Below are positions 45,337 to 57,182 of a stretch of DNA of 64,000 nt, one piece after another. The translations under genes were made by a program, and so were the position numbers. The DNA comes from Phoronis australis (taxonomy: Eukaryota > Phoronida > Phoronidae), in contig NMRA01000066.1 in NCBI GenBank assembly GCA_002633005.1, positions 126,269 through 190,268 of the forward strand, written 5' to 3'. Numbering within the stretch: the stretch's first letter is position 1; each line of letters opens with the position of its first letter. The notes under the pieces are model-generated. The model did no database searches, had not been told where the DNA came from, and was given only the letters and a program-made list of their open reading frames with translations.

Positions 45337-46742
45337 GCTGCGTCACAAGACGTTGAGAACGTGTGAGCAAGTAAATGTCAGTTAGAAGTCACTTGTTTTC
45401 ACATATGTTGGTGTCAGAGTTAAGCTGTTTAGAAAAACAGTGTCCTACCCGCTGTCGTTAGGAGACATACCTTTATTATGAACATCTAAACGCTTAATCT
45501 AAGGGTTACGATACAGTTTCACTTGTTAGTATTATCTTAACTGTTTACATCCACTGAACTGGCAAACGGTGAATAAACGAACTTTAAGCTAACCCCTTAT
45601 TCATTTTTGGAGTATCCGTATGGTGTCACCAGGCGTCGGAGACACCAAAGACATGCACAACTATCAAAGTACAACTCACGTAGCACAAAACGTTTGTTTA
45701 CCTAAATGTTTGAGTGTAAGATTAAGAAACGAGAATCTATCTCCATAAACAAATATCTCAGTCACTGCACTATTTGCCTCGACAGGGAAATTTCCAACAA
45801 AACGTTTCGCACACCAAGCTGGAATTTATACCGCGTTCAGACGTGACAACAAATTTTAATTCATCTCCTTAAAAAGAGATAGAAAGAACGTCCAATCAGA
45901 TGGCAGACTTGACCGTGACCACCGTCTCTAGCTGGCCAATAGTTCAACTAGAGACGGTAGTCACAGTCTAATGGCAAACTGGACAAGACTGTAGATGCGA
46001 GTGTTCACAAAGGGATCCTATCTGAAGCTACATGAACAACAAATATAACATTGGAGTACAAAGTAGTAATGCACTGACGAATCGTGTGTGATCTGCTGGC
46101 AGAGTCTAATCACTAATCACGTGACTTCAAGAAGGCAGATCGACCTTCCGGTTTGTGGTCAGTCGAAAAGAAAGTAGATTAGACGTCTGACGAGCGTTCA
46201 CAGTCAACGGTTTTCCCATAACTTCCGCTAGCATTCGGCTTAAAACAAAACTAACTATTCAGAAAATGTTGGTGAACTAAATTGGCTAAGGATGAATAAA
46301 ACAATGCAATTAAATAAATGGGAAATGACATAAGCCACTTTCATTATAATTCAATTTATCACAGTACTTCCCATGTGTATTGATTTCACTATACATCTGC
46401 TTATGACTTATTAAAGTATAAATTAATGATTTCAATAATGTTGATCTCCAGGGCTACAAGTGCAAGCCGTTTCCGTCTACCGTAAACGCGCGAATTTAGG
46501 CCCATATGCCTAAATCCGAAATGATGCGTTTTTTCAATTAATTCTTATATTTAAGTGTTTTACACATAGGCGGATGCCCCCGTGTGCATCTAAGCGTGTC
46601 CATCGGTTTTACTGAAGTGTTTCACAAATTAGATCGGTATATAGGCACAGTATGCGGTTATAAACCCAGGGTTGTAGAATTTTAATTAATTTCGTTATTA
46701 AAATAACTTATGTGGATGCTTGTGGCTTCGAGATTACTTTTC
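45337..46742. other. intergenic with one hairpin
   Basis: The only structure noted is the hairpin at 45911-45968. The rest is featureless. Confidence 0.5.
45911..45968. repeat. hairpin related to one in the ENOX/DIS3 intergenic region
   Basis: 21-nt arms (GACCGTGACCACCGTCTCTAG and inverse at 45948-45968, two mismatches) around a 16-nt loop. The words ACCGTCTCTA and TAGAGACGGT recur in the same arrangement at 7502-7543. Confidence 0.65.
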
Positions 46743-46849
46743 ATGACGTTGAGAGACACTGGACCTTTTTCTGGTCATTTTCGAACAGAAATTGATGACA
46801 AGTTAGCAGCAGCGGCAGCGGCGGCGGTGGTGTAAACGGAATTTCAGGT
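46743..46849 (+). other. candidate 5' exon with a 30-codon alanine-rich small ORF
   Basis: ATG at 46743 opens 30 codons ending in a GCN run (LAAAAAAAVV) and TAA; 12 nt later TTTCAG is followed by a consensus GTGAGT donor at 46850. It could be a non-coding 5' exon carrying an upstream ORF, perhaps of a gene further right, but nothing ties it to one. Confidence 0.25.
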
Positions 46850-49720
46850 GAGTAAATCGAATCCGAACTTACATCTACACAGACCGATTAGTCGTTCACG
46901 AAAGACTATATACGATTTTTGGACCACTGTCAACACACACCGAATATCACACACGAAGTTGTGTAGACAGAACATACTATGGCTGGAAAAACTAAAGTTT
47001 TAATGTTTCCATGTTGCGTTGGCGATGGGAGGTGTTAAACTGACGCTTCGTGTTTCAGGCAGGGTTTGTTGTGCGTAAACTTTGAACTTATAAGTACTTA
47101 ACATTTTTGTGTCATGTCGACTTTATCTAATTTGAAATGTCAACCCGTGCTCTGTTATTTTATGTGCAAATAAAAAGTTTAATGGGACTTTTAATGCTTT
47201 GAAAGCTACTTACTTAGGCAATAGGTACACAGTAGGATTTCAGTCAACTGTTAACTGCAGCTGGGTTGCGCAGTTAAAAATAAGCACTGTTGTGTGACCC
47301 TTATCAACCATAGAGTCTAAAGCAATATTCCTTAAGTTGGCAAGCGTCACTAAGCGTTGGTGGAGGATAATCCAGTTGCAAACTAACATGTCCGACTGCA
47401 TTCATAAGGAGGGTGGGGACTTGAGGGGCGTTTGGTTTTTAACGTCCTTATCAAAACTGTTCGGATACATTAACCTTTAAACCCCTTCGTGGTTATGGCT
47501 GAAATTACCAAAACTGAGTTTACATGTATATGGTACAATTTTAATGAAGATTAGTTAAGCGTGGCATCTCCACTACAGTAATGCGGTGATCCTTGAGATT
47601 TGTTATCTTTGTTTTCTTTTTGCCCACCGAAATTTCCTGTGCTAGTCAAGATAACAAATTTGTGAAATTTCCATGTAAAATCCTCACGAGGGATTAGCGC
47701 CATATTCTTAACATTACTCTTGCGCGTTTGGAGCTTAAGCCTTAAAAATCCAGATTAATCCTAGATGCCGACAGGCATGCTAATGTCAGTGTATTGCACG
47801 AAACACTGGTGTGAAAAAAAAAATTAATGGACATCTAGTTATCAAAAATGCATCCTTCCCAATAAGTGCATCTATGTTAAAGCCTCATTTATCTCAAGAA
47901 TAAAAGCACGTGCGTGATCGATATTCATCCCAAGATTACCGGTACTAATTCAATGGCGTCGCTCGCACCAAGACCAACTCTGATAGTAGAAAGTCCTCCC
48001 AATTCGATAGAAAACTATTTACCAGCAGCCCTGAAGAACACTTTTAAACAAATATATGGAACTGATCTCCGCTCTTTATTGTATAACCGGTTGTTTTTAC
48101 TCAGACTTTTATGATTTACATTAACTGCATTAGCTCAATCATTTTTACCATTTACTATACATTTGTACTTGTGCTTCCTGTTTATTTCATTCTTAACTTA
48201 TTTCCTCTATAATTTAGTTTTATTCCTTTCGTGCCATCTTTTCAATGTCTTCCTTTTTTATCTCCCCTGTTTTAGTTTTTATGGTGTATACATATATGCA
48301 TATACATGTCTCTATTGTATAATACTTCGAGGCTATTGGTCCGTCGTACAACAAATATGCGAAAAAACACTACAGTCCTAAGAAATGTATAAAAAGTGAA
48401 CGTAGCTAGTTGCATATACATATCCACCAGGGGGCGCAAAACAAGAACGAGAAATGTAGCAATGATTAAAGGAGCCGACAGTTTTCTCTCTTAAAGTAGA
48501 AGCACAATAAACAAATTTTTAAATTAGTTAACACTAATTTAGCTTGTACATTTTCATTACAGCCGTTTAGGTTAAATTATAATTTTCAATGCTATAAATA
48601 CATTCATTAGACTCAAATACAATGTTCAAATACATCATCGTCTTATATAGCCTTTCCAGTAAAAAAGGCAAAACCGAGAAACTGACGGTTAAGATGAATG
48701 TGTCACCCAGACTCAATAGCTTATTTATGAATTGCTGCATGCATTCTGATACCAATCCTTTATTTATCAATATATACATATTAATATAAACATATGATTA
48801 TTTCATTCATTTTCTACTCTATATTTTCTACTATATGTTTATTTCATGTCTTTCAATTGTTATCGCACGTATTTATTTTGTACAGTTTTAAGAGGGCCCT
48901 GTGGGAGAACGGTAAATTTCACTTAACATACTACCCACTATAAATGAAGATTTCAATCATTGAAAAATGCTGCATACATTCTGTACATTGTAACTGAAAC
49001 TCGCAATAGTAGGGGCCAAATGTGCACCGGGGAATAGACATAGTGAGTGTTTTCGTTTCTTAAGTGTTTCTCATAGAGGTACAAGTGGATATTTCGGATA
49101 TTATAGGCGTGCGGGTGTCTTATGGGGCGCATAGCTGCGCCTGGCATATAAGACCTACTTGTAAATATTTAATATCTGCATTTAGAAGTGAACGCTGTAG
49201 TTGACCCTGTCTATCTGGCTAACGAAAAGTGTAGTAGGCTTTTTGCTGGCATGATATCGGTCTCATATTTTTACAACGATAGAATTGTATCTCCGTTACT
49301 AACAAGAACATCGAAACTTAAGCGACTCGAGAAAACACTTCATAGTTTAATGGCGTGACCTACCCTAAAATGCCTGTTTCGAAAATGGTGCATGCACACG
49401 TGCTCTTTGCCTGTGATTTGAGTGCGGCCAGCTCACTTGACAACAATTCAAGGTCGGATGAGCGTGGTAAAGGTTTGGTTTAGAGTTCAGCAGTGACTAA
49501 CAAACATGGGCGAAATGCAAATTTAAAGCGTATATTGTACTTCTTTGATTATCGTCACTGGCGTTATGGGCTTTTGCAATGACTAATGGGTTTTGGCACA
49601 CCTAGAAAGCGCATGACCCCCGAGCTAGCTACGCTGTGCCCTGCCTATGGCAAAAGTAATGCACCACTTTTCCTTATAGGTGGCGCTGTGACGGGGTACA
49701 CATTGACATTGTTTTGTTGT
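46850..49720. other. intergenic, one CTCF-like motif
   Basis: No gene supported. An ORF at 47914-48114 (+) is followed by a strongly T-rich tract (48160-48310). Confidence 0.5.
48424..48437 (+). promoter_or_regulatory. CTCF-like core motif
   Basis: CCACCAGGGGGCGC equals the bilaterian CTCF consensus core. One isolated match; function not shown. Confidence 0.4.
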
Positions 49721-51180
49721 CATATAAATGAGCGATTTAAGAGGAATTGATCGTTGGCCGGGGACGACGTCTCAGCGAACTGTAATACAAACGTATTTGC
49801 ACACCAAAGCTCAGTATCCCCCGAGATTGTTGAAACGTAACTGACTATTTATTGCTCAAAGCTTTGAACAGTAGCATTAGATTTGTCTTCAAGAAATCAA
49901 TTCCCATACATGATGCTGCAACAGTGTCAAACGGTAGTAACTGCCTCTGGTAAGTAGGCCTATTCTGCGCTCTAAATGTGAGATTTCTTCAATTTAGGAG
50001 TTAACAAGCAACAGCAATTTTATCTGAATTTAACTTTGTAATACGCTAGCTTTTTACCCTCAATATCTTGATTGCGGTCTCATGTCGTTGGTGAGGAAGG
50101 AATGAACGCAGCTGCTTCAGTGCAGAGGTCACTGTTATGAATTCTATTGAAGCCTTGTAAATGCAGAGCTTTTAATTTATAAATTATTCACTGACGCCTT
50201 GATACCGGTTCATGTTGTCATTGTCATGCTCAACTAACACTGCTGCTACAAAGATTTAAAAGTGACTTGCAACTTCACCTATGATGCCATGACGATAAAC
50301 CCACGACTGTTCAGCATAGTCCTATCGTTAGTTGCTTGGACTTCGAATTGCAGTTGTAAAAATCGTAATTCCATGATGCCTATATGAATTCGTCTAATTG
50401 CAAATCATATCCGGGATCTGCAACTATCGTTTGTCTGGTGTCGCGTTACCGTGTGAGTGTGTAGAGATCACTCCTGGACATCGAAGATCTAGGATGTCGT
50501 GGATTACAACATTGAGACAGATTTCTTCCGTCAATAAACGTTGCTCGGTGCATTGTTTGGAGTGTCAACCCCGGGGTTACCCGAGTGCGCCCTGGTAATC
50601 GAGACTCAACTACTGCAGTGAATAAATCCAGAGATGAAAAGTTATGGATGTTTCGTTCAGTGTCAAATCTCGGTTTATGAAACACTGAGCTGGACAGATT
50701 TGTTTTTTTTCGAGGTCAAGTGTGCGTGATGTATTGTATGTCTACTATTGTGATCTATATTGTTAGGCAGAGAAAAGACGTGAACAAAAGCGTGGGTCAA
50801 GATGTCGTGAAGCAGGGTGCACCTACGAGTGGCTGGTTAACGAGTTTGATATTCGCCATTCACTGTGCCAGGTCTATTCAAATTTACAACGGCCTTCTTT
50901 TCTCTCTTTGAGCGCTTTCAAGCACTACAACCACGTTGAATACATACGTCTACGCGGCTGGGCAACATCTATTGGGTTGTGTGGCCGTGAGGCACACCTG
51001 AGTGTTTTATCAGGACGACTTTTGGCTTACAACTGAAAAACATTGCTCGTGGATCAGTATACGCCGATGTCAACAATTACAGAAGGGTTCGGGATTTTTA
51101 ACGAAATCTGAAGAACGGCAAGTAAGGTGTTCTTTGTGTGTTTATCGTGTTAGTGAGCACAATGTGTGGTCTCTCCGCCC
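49721..51180. other. intergenic, weak promoter or first-exon signals
   Basis: A CATATAAATGAG TATA-like string near 49720 and a short ATG frame (about 49910) ending at a G|GTAAGT donor (about 49951) could be a promoter and first exon, but no downstream exon is recognisable. Confidence 0.2.
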
Positions 51181-51265
51181 CTGTGAGAGGTCTGAGTTTG
51201 TCGCTGCGGCTACGGTGTGCCCCTGTACTGTGAGAGGTCTGAGTTTGTCGCTGCGGCTACGGTGT
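51181..51265 (+). repeat. perfect 38-bp direct repeat, period 47
   Basis: Identical copies at 51181-51218 and 51228-51265 beginning CTGTGAGAGGTCTGAGTTTG. Confidence 0.95.
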
Positions 51266-51351
51266 CTCACGTACGTCCTGCAATACACTGGTTGGTAGCT
51301 TTTGCCTGAATACCCGTTGAAAACGTTTTTAGAACTGATCCAGACATCACC

Positions 51352-51458
51352 ACAGATCTTCTAAAAGGACATGATGTGAAAAGAAATTCAAGACTTTTGC
51401 GACGCAGCGCAAAAATCATTGAATTTTTTTTTCACATCTCTGTCCTTTAAAAGCTCCA
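51352..51458. repeat. long imperfect hairpin
   Basis: Arm AAAAGGACATGATGTGAAAA...CAAGACTTTTGCG folds on CGCAAAAATCATTG...TTTCACATCTCTGTCCTTT with a very short loop near 51404. About 40-bp stem. Confidence 0.75.
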
Positions 51459-53060
51459 CACCACACTGACATGCCGGAAGAAAATTTTATTGGGCATACT
51501 AAATCAGGATGGCGGCTTTGGCCGAGCTCAGCGTGTGCAACGTCAGGGCCGTTATTTATACGAGGTTATGTAGTCACGGTACCTTATCGAAAAGCGTGTG
51601 TTTTAAGCCAAATACATACAGAACTGTAGATTTTAACTGTGTGAACAAAAGTGTATTTTTGAAAGTTGAAGATGTTTAACCTTAGGCCTATACCAATCTG
51701 CATTAATTGGGTAACCGACCCTAGCTTTTTAGCAAAAAAGAAAGGTACATTCATAGAAAAGTAATCTTATCAGTAACCGGCGTCGCCAAAGTTCATTTTG
51801 ATCAAGATAAATTGTCAAAACATTAGGTTATCATTGCTATGCGCACATTTAAATTTATGTGGGTGCATATTACCATGATCTCTGTCCGAGAGTCCGTCGC
51901 CCGGGTGTCCGGCCTCCTATTCTGGTGCCCCCCATTGGCATTTTTGCATCTGTGGCTGTATCCCTTAAATCTTGCAAGGTCTTGAGGAAATTTGGGTACC
52001 GCCTCCTGTTAACTTGACTACTAATGGACGGATTCGACTACCGTGTTGCCTGAATTACTTGAATTACCTTCTACGAGTGGGTTCACGGAAGATGTTGGGC
52101 ACAAATCCTCTACCGTGTCGACACCAATTTTCACCTTTGCCTCTGTGTCGGCATTTAATGAAATTTGGCAAATAGTTTTCTAATCGGGAGACGACGACAT
52201 ATTCCGATTTTCGAACACTTGTTTGACGTAACTTCTGCGTCATTTAATGGTCATTTAATGGTCATTTTCATGATTGATACTACAGGCCCGTAGCCAGGGG
52301 GGGGGGGTGCGGTTCGGGGGTTCGATCGAACCCCCCGCGGAAAAGGTCCAGCCCGGTTCTATCCGTTAAAGATGGAATATAGATGGTTAACAACAACAAA
52401 ATTGTTAAAGCTACTGGCACTACTAACTACAATTATAACTAACTCAGTAATTATTTTGAATTTAGTTCATCGGGCCATACCCGGTCAATTTCCCTCGAAT
52501 GGTGCTTGATGATAGGATCGTGCAGACGATTAGAAGAGGCTTTATGTTATTCATCGCCTGAACGCGCGTGTTGGCTACAATATAAAGTAACACTGGAATC
52601 TAGAAGTAAATGTCTATACCTAGATAGGCTATATGGCAGCGAGAGACCTCCCAAAAAGTAGTGCCATGTGAACGTCTTAAAATCGACCAAGAAACAAATT
52701 AGCAGAAAGCAGGTTTATCTGCTATTTTGATAGTGGCAGAGTACGGTAAAGAGAAGACATTTTGAAATTACCACTTTAGTTGTGGATTGATGGATGACAT
52801 ACATTCGTGTGCACGTGACTGCATTTCCATTCTTTAAATTGAGTACACGCCGATGATAATTAAGTTCAATATAGGCAGTCCTCCGTCGTTGCCCAAAAAT
52901 CAGAAATTTAATTACATGGGCGGCGCACCATAAAGGGTAGGGGTTGGGGGGAGGGTTATAGCTATAGTCCCAACTTTTTTCAGTGCTGCACCGCCCATGA
53001 ACTACCGTACGGTATTTTCTTGCACTAAGAAATACCCGACGAGCATGTTCATGTTATGTA
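51459..53060. other. intergenic with a G-run transposon-end-like site
   Basis: No gene. At 52283-52340 an 11-G run follows GGCCCGTAGCCAG and precedes a near-perfect palindrome CGGGGGTTCGA/TCGAACCCCCCG, as seen at ends of some invertebrate DNA transposons. Confidence 0.45.
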
Positions 53061-53138
53061 AATATCATCTTTTTCAGTGAGGCTTGGAATATGTTGCAAG
53101 CAGTTCATCCGTTCAATCCACCATCTTTTTGATCACAT
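53061..53138 (+). repeat. dispersed repeat copy B (partner of 270-349)
   Basis: Collinear with 270-349, e.g. AATATGTTGCAAG and CCACCATCTTTTTGATCACA. Confidence 0.5.
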
Positions 53139-53278
53139 GTCTATATTATTAGGGAAAAGTAAAGTCTAGACCAAGTAAAAACTTTGGTCAATGAAGATAG
53201 TCTTCTCTTATCAATCAGTGCCAATGGCGCACTGCCTCGTAGACGTCACACGAGCGACAAACTTGATGGAAAAGATTT

Positions 53279-54062
53279 CCAAGGTTACATGTCACTATTC
53301 CAAAGGTCCACTACTCCGAATTTACTGCGAAGGTTTGCTACATTCGAAACTTCCCTACTACGAATGACCACAATTCCGAAACCATCCCTCCGACAGTTCA
53401 TTACTCTGATTGTCTGCTAACGAGTCGGAAATGACATGAGAAATGTATTGTATTCGTGCCTATTTAGTTACTATTTAAAGAGTGTAGAAAAGAAAGTTGA
53501 TTACATTGTTTACAAATGAGCTCAGTTCCAATGACTGCAAATCGTGAATCTTCAATCTAACTAACGACTCATTCAGTCTCAAGTAGGGTCAGGACTTCAG
53601 CGACCAATAGCGGCGGTTTTAACTTTAAGAAGACGGAATGGGTCTCTGGCAGGGACAAGGTATCCTACTAACGACATTTAGTTTCGACTCGGACATGCGC
53701 GTGCTTCCGATGGGCGACTTTAGGGGCAGCGGCCCGAAACTAGCTCAGTCACGCTGTGAAATGATGCGACATTGACATGGATTTAATGAATGTATCGTGG
53801 TTGATAACTCATCAATATTCCTACATCATAATCCTTTAAAAACTCAAGTAAGTACTCATTTTCCGTATTCGAAAAATATGTGGGCGACTTCGCATGCGCA
53901 TGAGCATAGGTACACCACCTAGTGCATCTAATAACCGAAGTGTCGTTTATTTTTAGGTAAAAGGGAATACCTGATACAACCAAGTCCGAAATTTTAGATC
54001 TTTTCGGAGTAGTGAACCTTCGGAATAGTGAACCTTCAGAGTAGTGAACCTTTGGAATAATG
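53279..54062. mobile_element. element bounded by inverted CCAAAGGT(T/C)CACTACTC motifs
   Basis: CCAAAGGTCCACTACTCCGA at 53279 faces the inverse string GAGTAGTGAACCTTTGG ending about 54055. The right end is a ~16-bp tandem (GGAATAGTGAACCTTC, about 3.5 units) and the left end has degraded relatives (CGAAGGTTTGCTACATTCGA). It overlaps the 630-bp dispersed repeat. Confidence 0.45.
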
Positions 54063-54442
54063 GACTGTTCCCATTTCCAGCGATGTAAGCAAGTTAAGTA
54101 ACACGCAAAACACAACCAGATTAAAATATTCAAGTCGATCATGCTCCGATTAAATATTTCCTTCCGAATATGTAATGAGGTGTAATCACTCATTTACAGA
54201 AGCACGCCCGGTTTGAAAGGTAAGCAGGGGCTAACGCGGGAACATTTTCTTTCTGGACCACCTCATTTCTCTGTGGTATTACGAATTCCGTCTGACCTTG
54301 GGAACATATAGCTGAGAGTCGTCGTTGTGTTTATAGATTTCCCTCACCCCCTAGTTATTCTGCGTCAAGGGCCTTGCCAAAAACTCTACAGTGTCGACGT
54401 TTGCAAAATATCTAAGGTTCACCGTACTAGAAATTCGAACCA
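53813..54442 (+). repeat. dispersed ~630-bp repeat, copy 2
   Basis: Partner of 28569-29196. A further partial copy of its right end is at 56976-57082 within the second duplicate. Confidence 0.75.
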
Positions 54443-56729
54443 ATGCAGGTTGACGGGCCTGTACTAATAAACGCCCTTAGACTGGAAGCGTGCCGTTTGG
54501 GATGCAGTCGTGGACGCTTTTCAACTGAAAGGTCTGCGTTTCTCGTTTTTCATTTCATGCTAACTTAGATTTTTTCATTACAACCATTAGAGAGTGCGTC
54601 ATTGTCATTTTTTTAAAAAAAATCTCCTCGCCTCTGTCAAGTCTTATTTTAACTCACACCGCCTCGCTTCAGCTACTATCACACATTTAACTGGTGGAAA
54701 GTTATTAAGGTTTCTTTGGAAAGTACCTCATTTCTATTCCGAATTTCAGGCGAGTTGCTTGGTCTATTCTACTAAGCATTTTACAGGGAGAGACCCCTTG
54801 AAACCCTCCGCTGTTAACCTTAAAGCTACAGTGAAAATAAGACGAACACCGTTTCATCCACTGCCAAATTTTCACGTACACTGTAAACTGCCATAAATCA
54901 GCCAGAGGCTGTTTTGCAGTGCGTCCATTGACCATCTGTGTAAGTTGTAGTAACAATAGGTAAACTTCGATCTGTGTTATTAAAACTGCGTTGAACGTGT
55001 TGACTGTTATTACCTTGAAGTGACCTTAAGCCTAGCTCACAGGTGTGTGGCTTTTGGTAAGGACATCGTCCTCGTTGTCATTTTGCGATTATTGTTTTTC
55101 ACTGAGGCCAATATGTTGGTTTTAGATCTAAAAAAGTTGGGGTCAGAAAACCAACGTATTGACCGAGTGCAGTTTTATTATATGATTGCATCCGTTAGGT
55201 AATTCATGGGAGGAAGCCGTACTTGGGCTTTTGATTAAATGAGTTTTACTTGTTCGGTCAGGCAGCTGTCAGTTATTTGTTTACCCAAAACGTTGTGCAG
55301 AGAGTTGAAAACAACATTCAGGGGAACACTGGTCGCTACCCGGTCGCATGTAGGTAGATGTACCCTTTTTACCGCCAGAACGGCATTTGATTATCACGTC
55401 TTTAAGCTATAAGACTTTCCCTGTTCCTGACTGCCCAACGTCAAGAATACTGTGACCCCGCAGGACAAGCACCATTGCCTTGTCTTCCATCGAAAAAATA
55501 GGACGTAAACGCTTACACGGTGCGCAGTAAATGCACGTGCGTAGTTGGAAAACCTCGAGACAACACGCGGCCAGCAGGAAACGTCCCTATTTGGTTGGCT
55601 AAGACGTCACAGAGACGCGGAATTCTGAGTTCGTTCAAGCTACATCTCAAGAATAGCCAAGTGGAATTATTGATTCCAAAAATGGTTATATGTCGAAAAA
55701 CTATAGACTTCACATTTGAAAGCTTGCAAACCCTTGCTTTACCTAATTAGAGTGAAGACTGGTTGAATGACCCAAGCTGACGCATGTTTAATCTTGAAAA
55801 AAATTGGATTTCAGCTCGAGCACAGCTGAGAAATTTAGAAAATTCGGGTGTGGACCATGGGATTAATTCCTAGTTTGCAGAGTGTAAGCTCGTCGATTTA
55901 GGAGGTGAATAGAATAAAATGAACGGGGAATGCGATGGAGACGACTGTCAAGATGTCAAAGCCTCAAAATTTGACTGGATTATAACCTAAATTTTTCAAT
56001 TTATTCCAAAATATTTTATACGACGAAATTCTTTTGTATACGACACGTCACGCGGAAATTGACGAACATATTATTGAAAGAGAATGATCGCCATCTACGT
56101 GTCCTCGGCGTGCACGCACTAAAGACCGCGCAAACGATGTGAATTGAAAGTCGATAATTTTTTAGCCGTGGAAAACACATGTTTGTACAATTATAGCTTA
56201 TTGGTGGGAACTGCGATGCCTTGATGCAGGTTTTCGCTCATCTGGTGGTTTACATTTTGCAGTTAATCAAAAACAAATGTGACGTCAGGATAAGGATGGA
56301 ACAAAAGGGCTATGTGGTAGCATTCACTTATATTTTTTCTTCCCAAAATCTTATTTTTAGACCGGTGTTATAAAAAGAGTTTGTTTTTCTTGACTACTCG
56401 AGAGCTAAATTTTAGAAGTCCTCTAAGTTTGGCAATATTTTCCATTTACGTCGTCATTGGCATGTTCAGGATTTTAATCCTTAAAAGTAATTATCTAAAT
56501 GCAATAGTTTTATAACAAAATCAACATCGAGGTCGTGATCAGATGGCTTCCTAACCGTAAATGCTGTGCAAGGTTCGACCTTTTGCAAAGAAACCCCCGA
56601 CACAATTTTGTCTTTCGGGAAGATAAGATTATTGGAGGGCACAGACAAGTTCGACTTGGTCAAACTCTGCCTCTGCTTTGGTCGTCAAAACTTTGGCTCC
56701 GCCCTCCCCCGTCGTTGCCAATATCGTAT
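54313..56729 (+). repeat. tandem direct duplication, copy 1
   Basis: Matches copy 2 in two blocks: 54313-54417 with 56976-57082, and 54668-56729 with 57301-59419. Identity is very high, with scattered single-base differences. Between the blocks the copies are unrelated. Copy 1 lacks three short segments (about 22, 21 and 10 nt) present in copy 2. No protein-coding similarity was recognised in either copy. Confidence 0.95.
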
Positions 56730-56975
56730 NNNNNNNNNNNNNNNNNNNNNNNNNNNNNNNNNNNNNNNNNNNNNNNNNNNNNNNNNNNNNNNNNNNNNNN
56801 NNNNNNNNNNNNNNNNNNNNNNNNNNNNNNNNNNNNNNNNNNNNNNNNNNNNNNNNNNNNNNNNNNNNNNNNNNNNNNNNNNNNNNNNNNNNNNNNNNNN
56901 NNNNNNNNNNNNNNNNNNNNNNNNNNNNNNNNNNNNNNNNNNNNNNNNNNNNNNNNNNNNNNNNNNNNNNNNNNN
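56730..56975. other. assembly gap (246 N) at the duplication junction
   Basis: The gap falls exactly between the two copies. Confidence 1.
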
Positions 56976-57083
56976 TGAGAGTCGTCGTTGTGTATATAGA
57001 TTTCCCTCACCCCCTAGTTATTCTGCGTCAAGGGCCTTGCCAAAAACTCTACAGTGTCGACGTTTGTAAAATATCAAAGGTCT

Positions 57084-57150
57084 AGCGTCATTCGTTTGAG
57101 TGGTCTATCCTATATATATATAGGATAGACCACTCCAACGATTGACGTCA
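57084..57150. repeat. perfect 38-bp AT-centred palindrome within longer inverted arms
   Basis: 57098-57135 is a perfect palindrome (GAGTGGTCTATCC, TATATATATATA centre, GGATAGACCACTC). The arms extend imperfectly outward through GCGTCATTCGTT and AACGATTGACGTC. Confidence 0.95.
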
Positions 57151-57152
57151 GT

Positions 57153-57182
57153 GGTATACCCTATATATATATAGGGTAGACC
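57153..57182. repeat. second AT-centred palindrome, 30 bp
   Basis: GGTATACCCTATATA and TATATAGGGTAGACC, one mismatch pair, same centre design as its neighbour. Confidence 0.9.
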
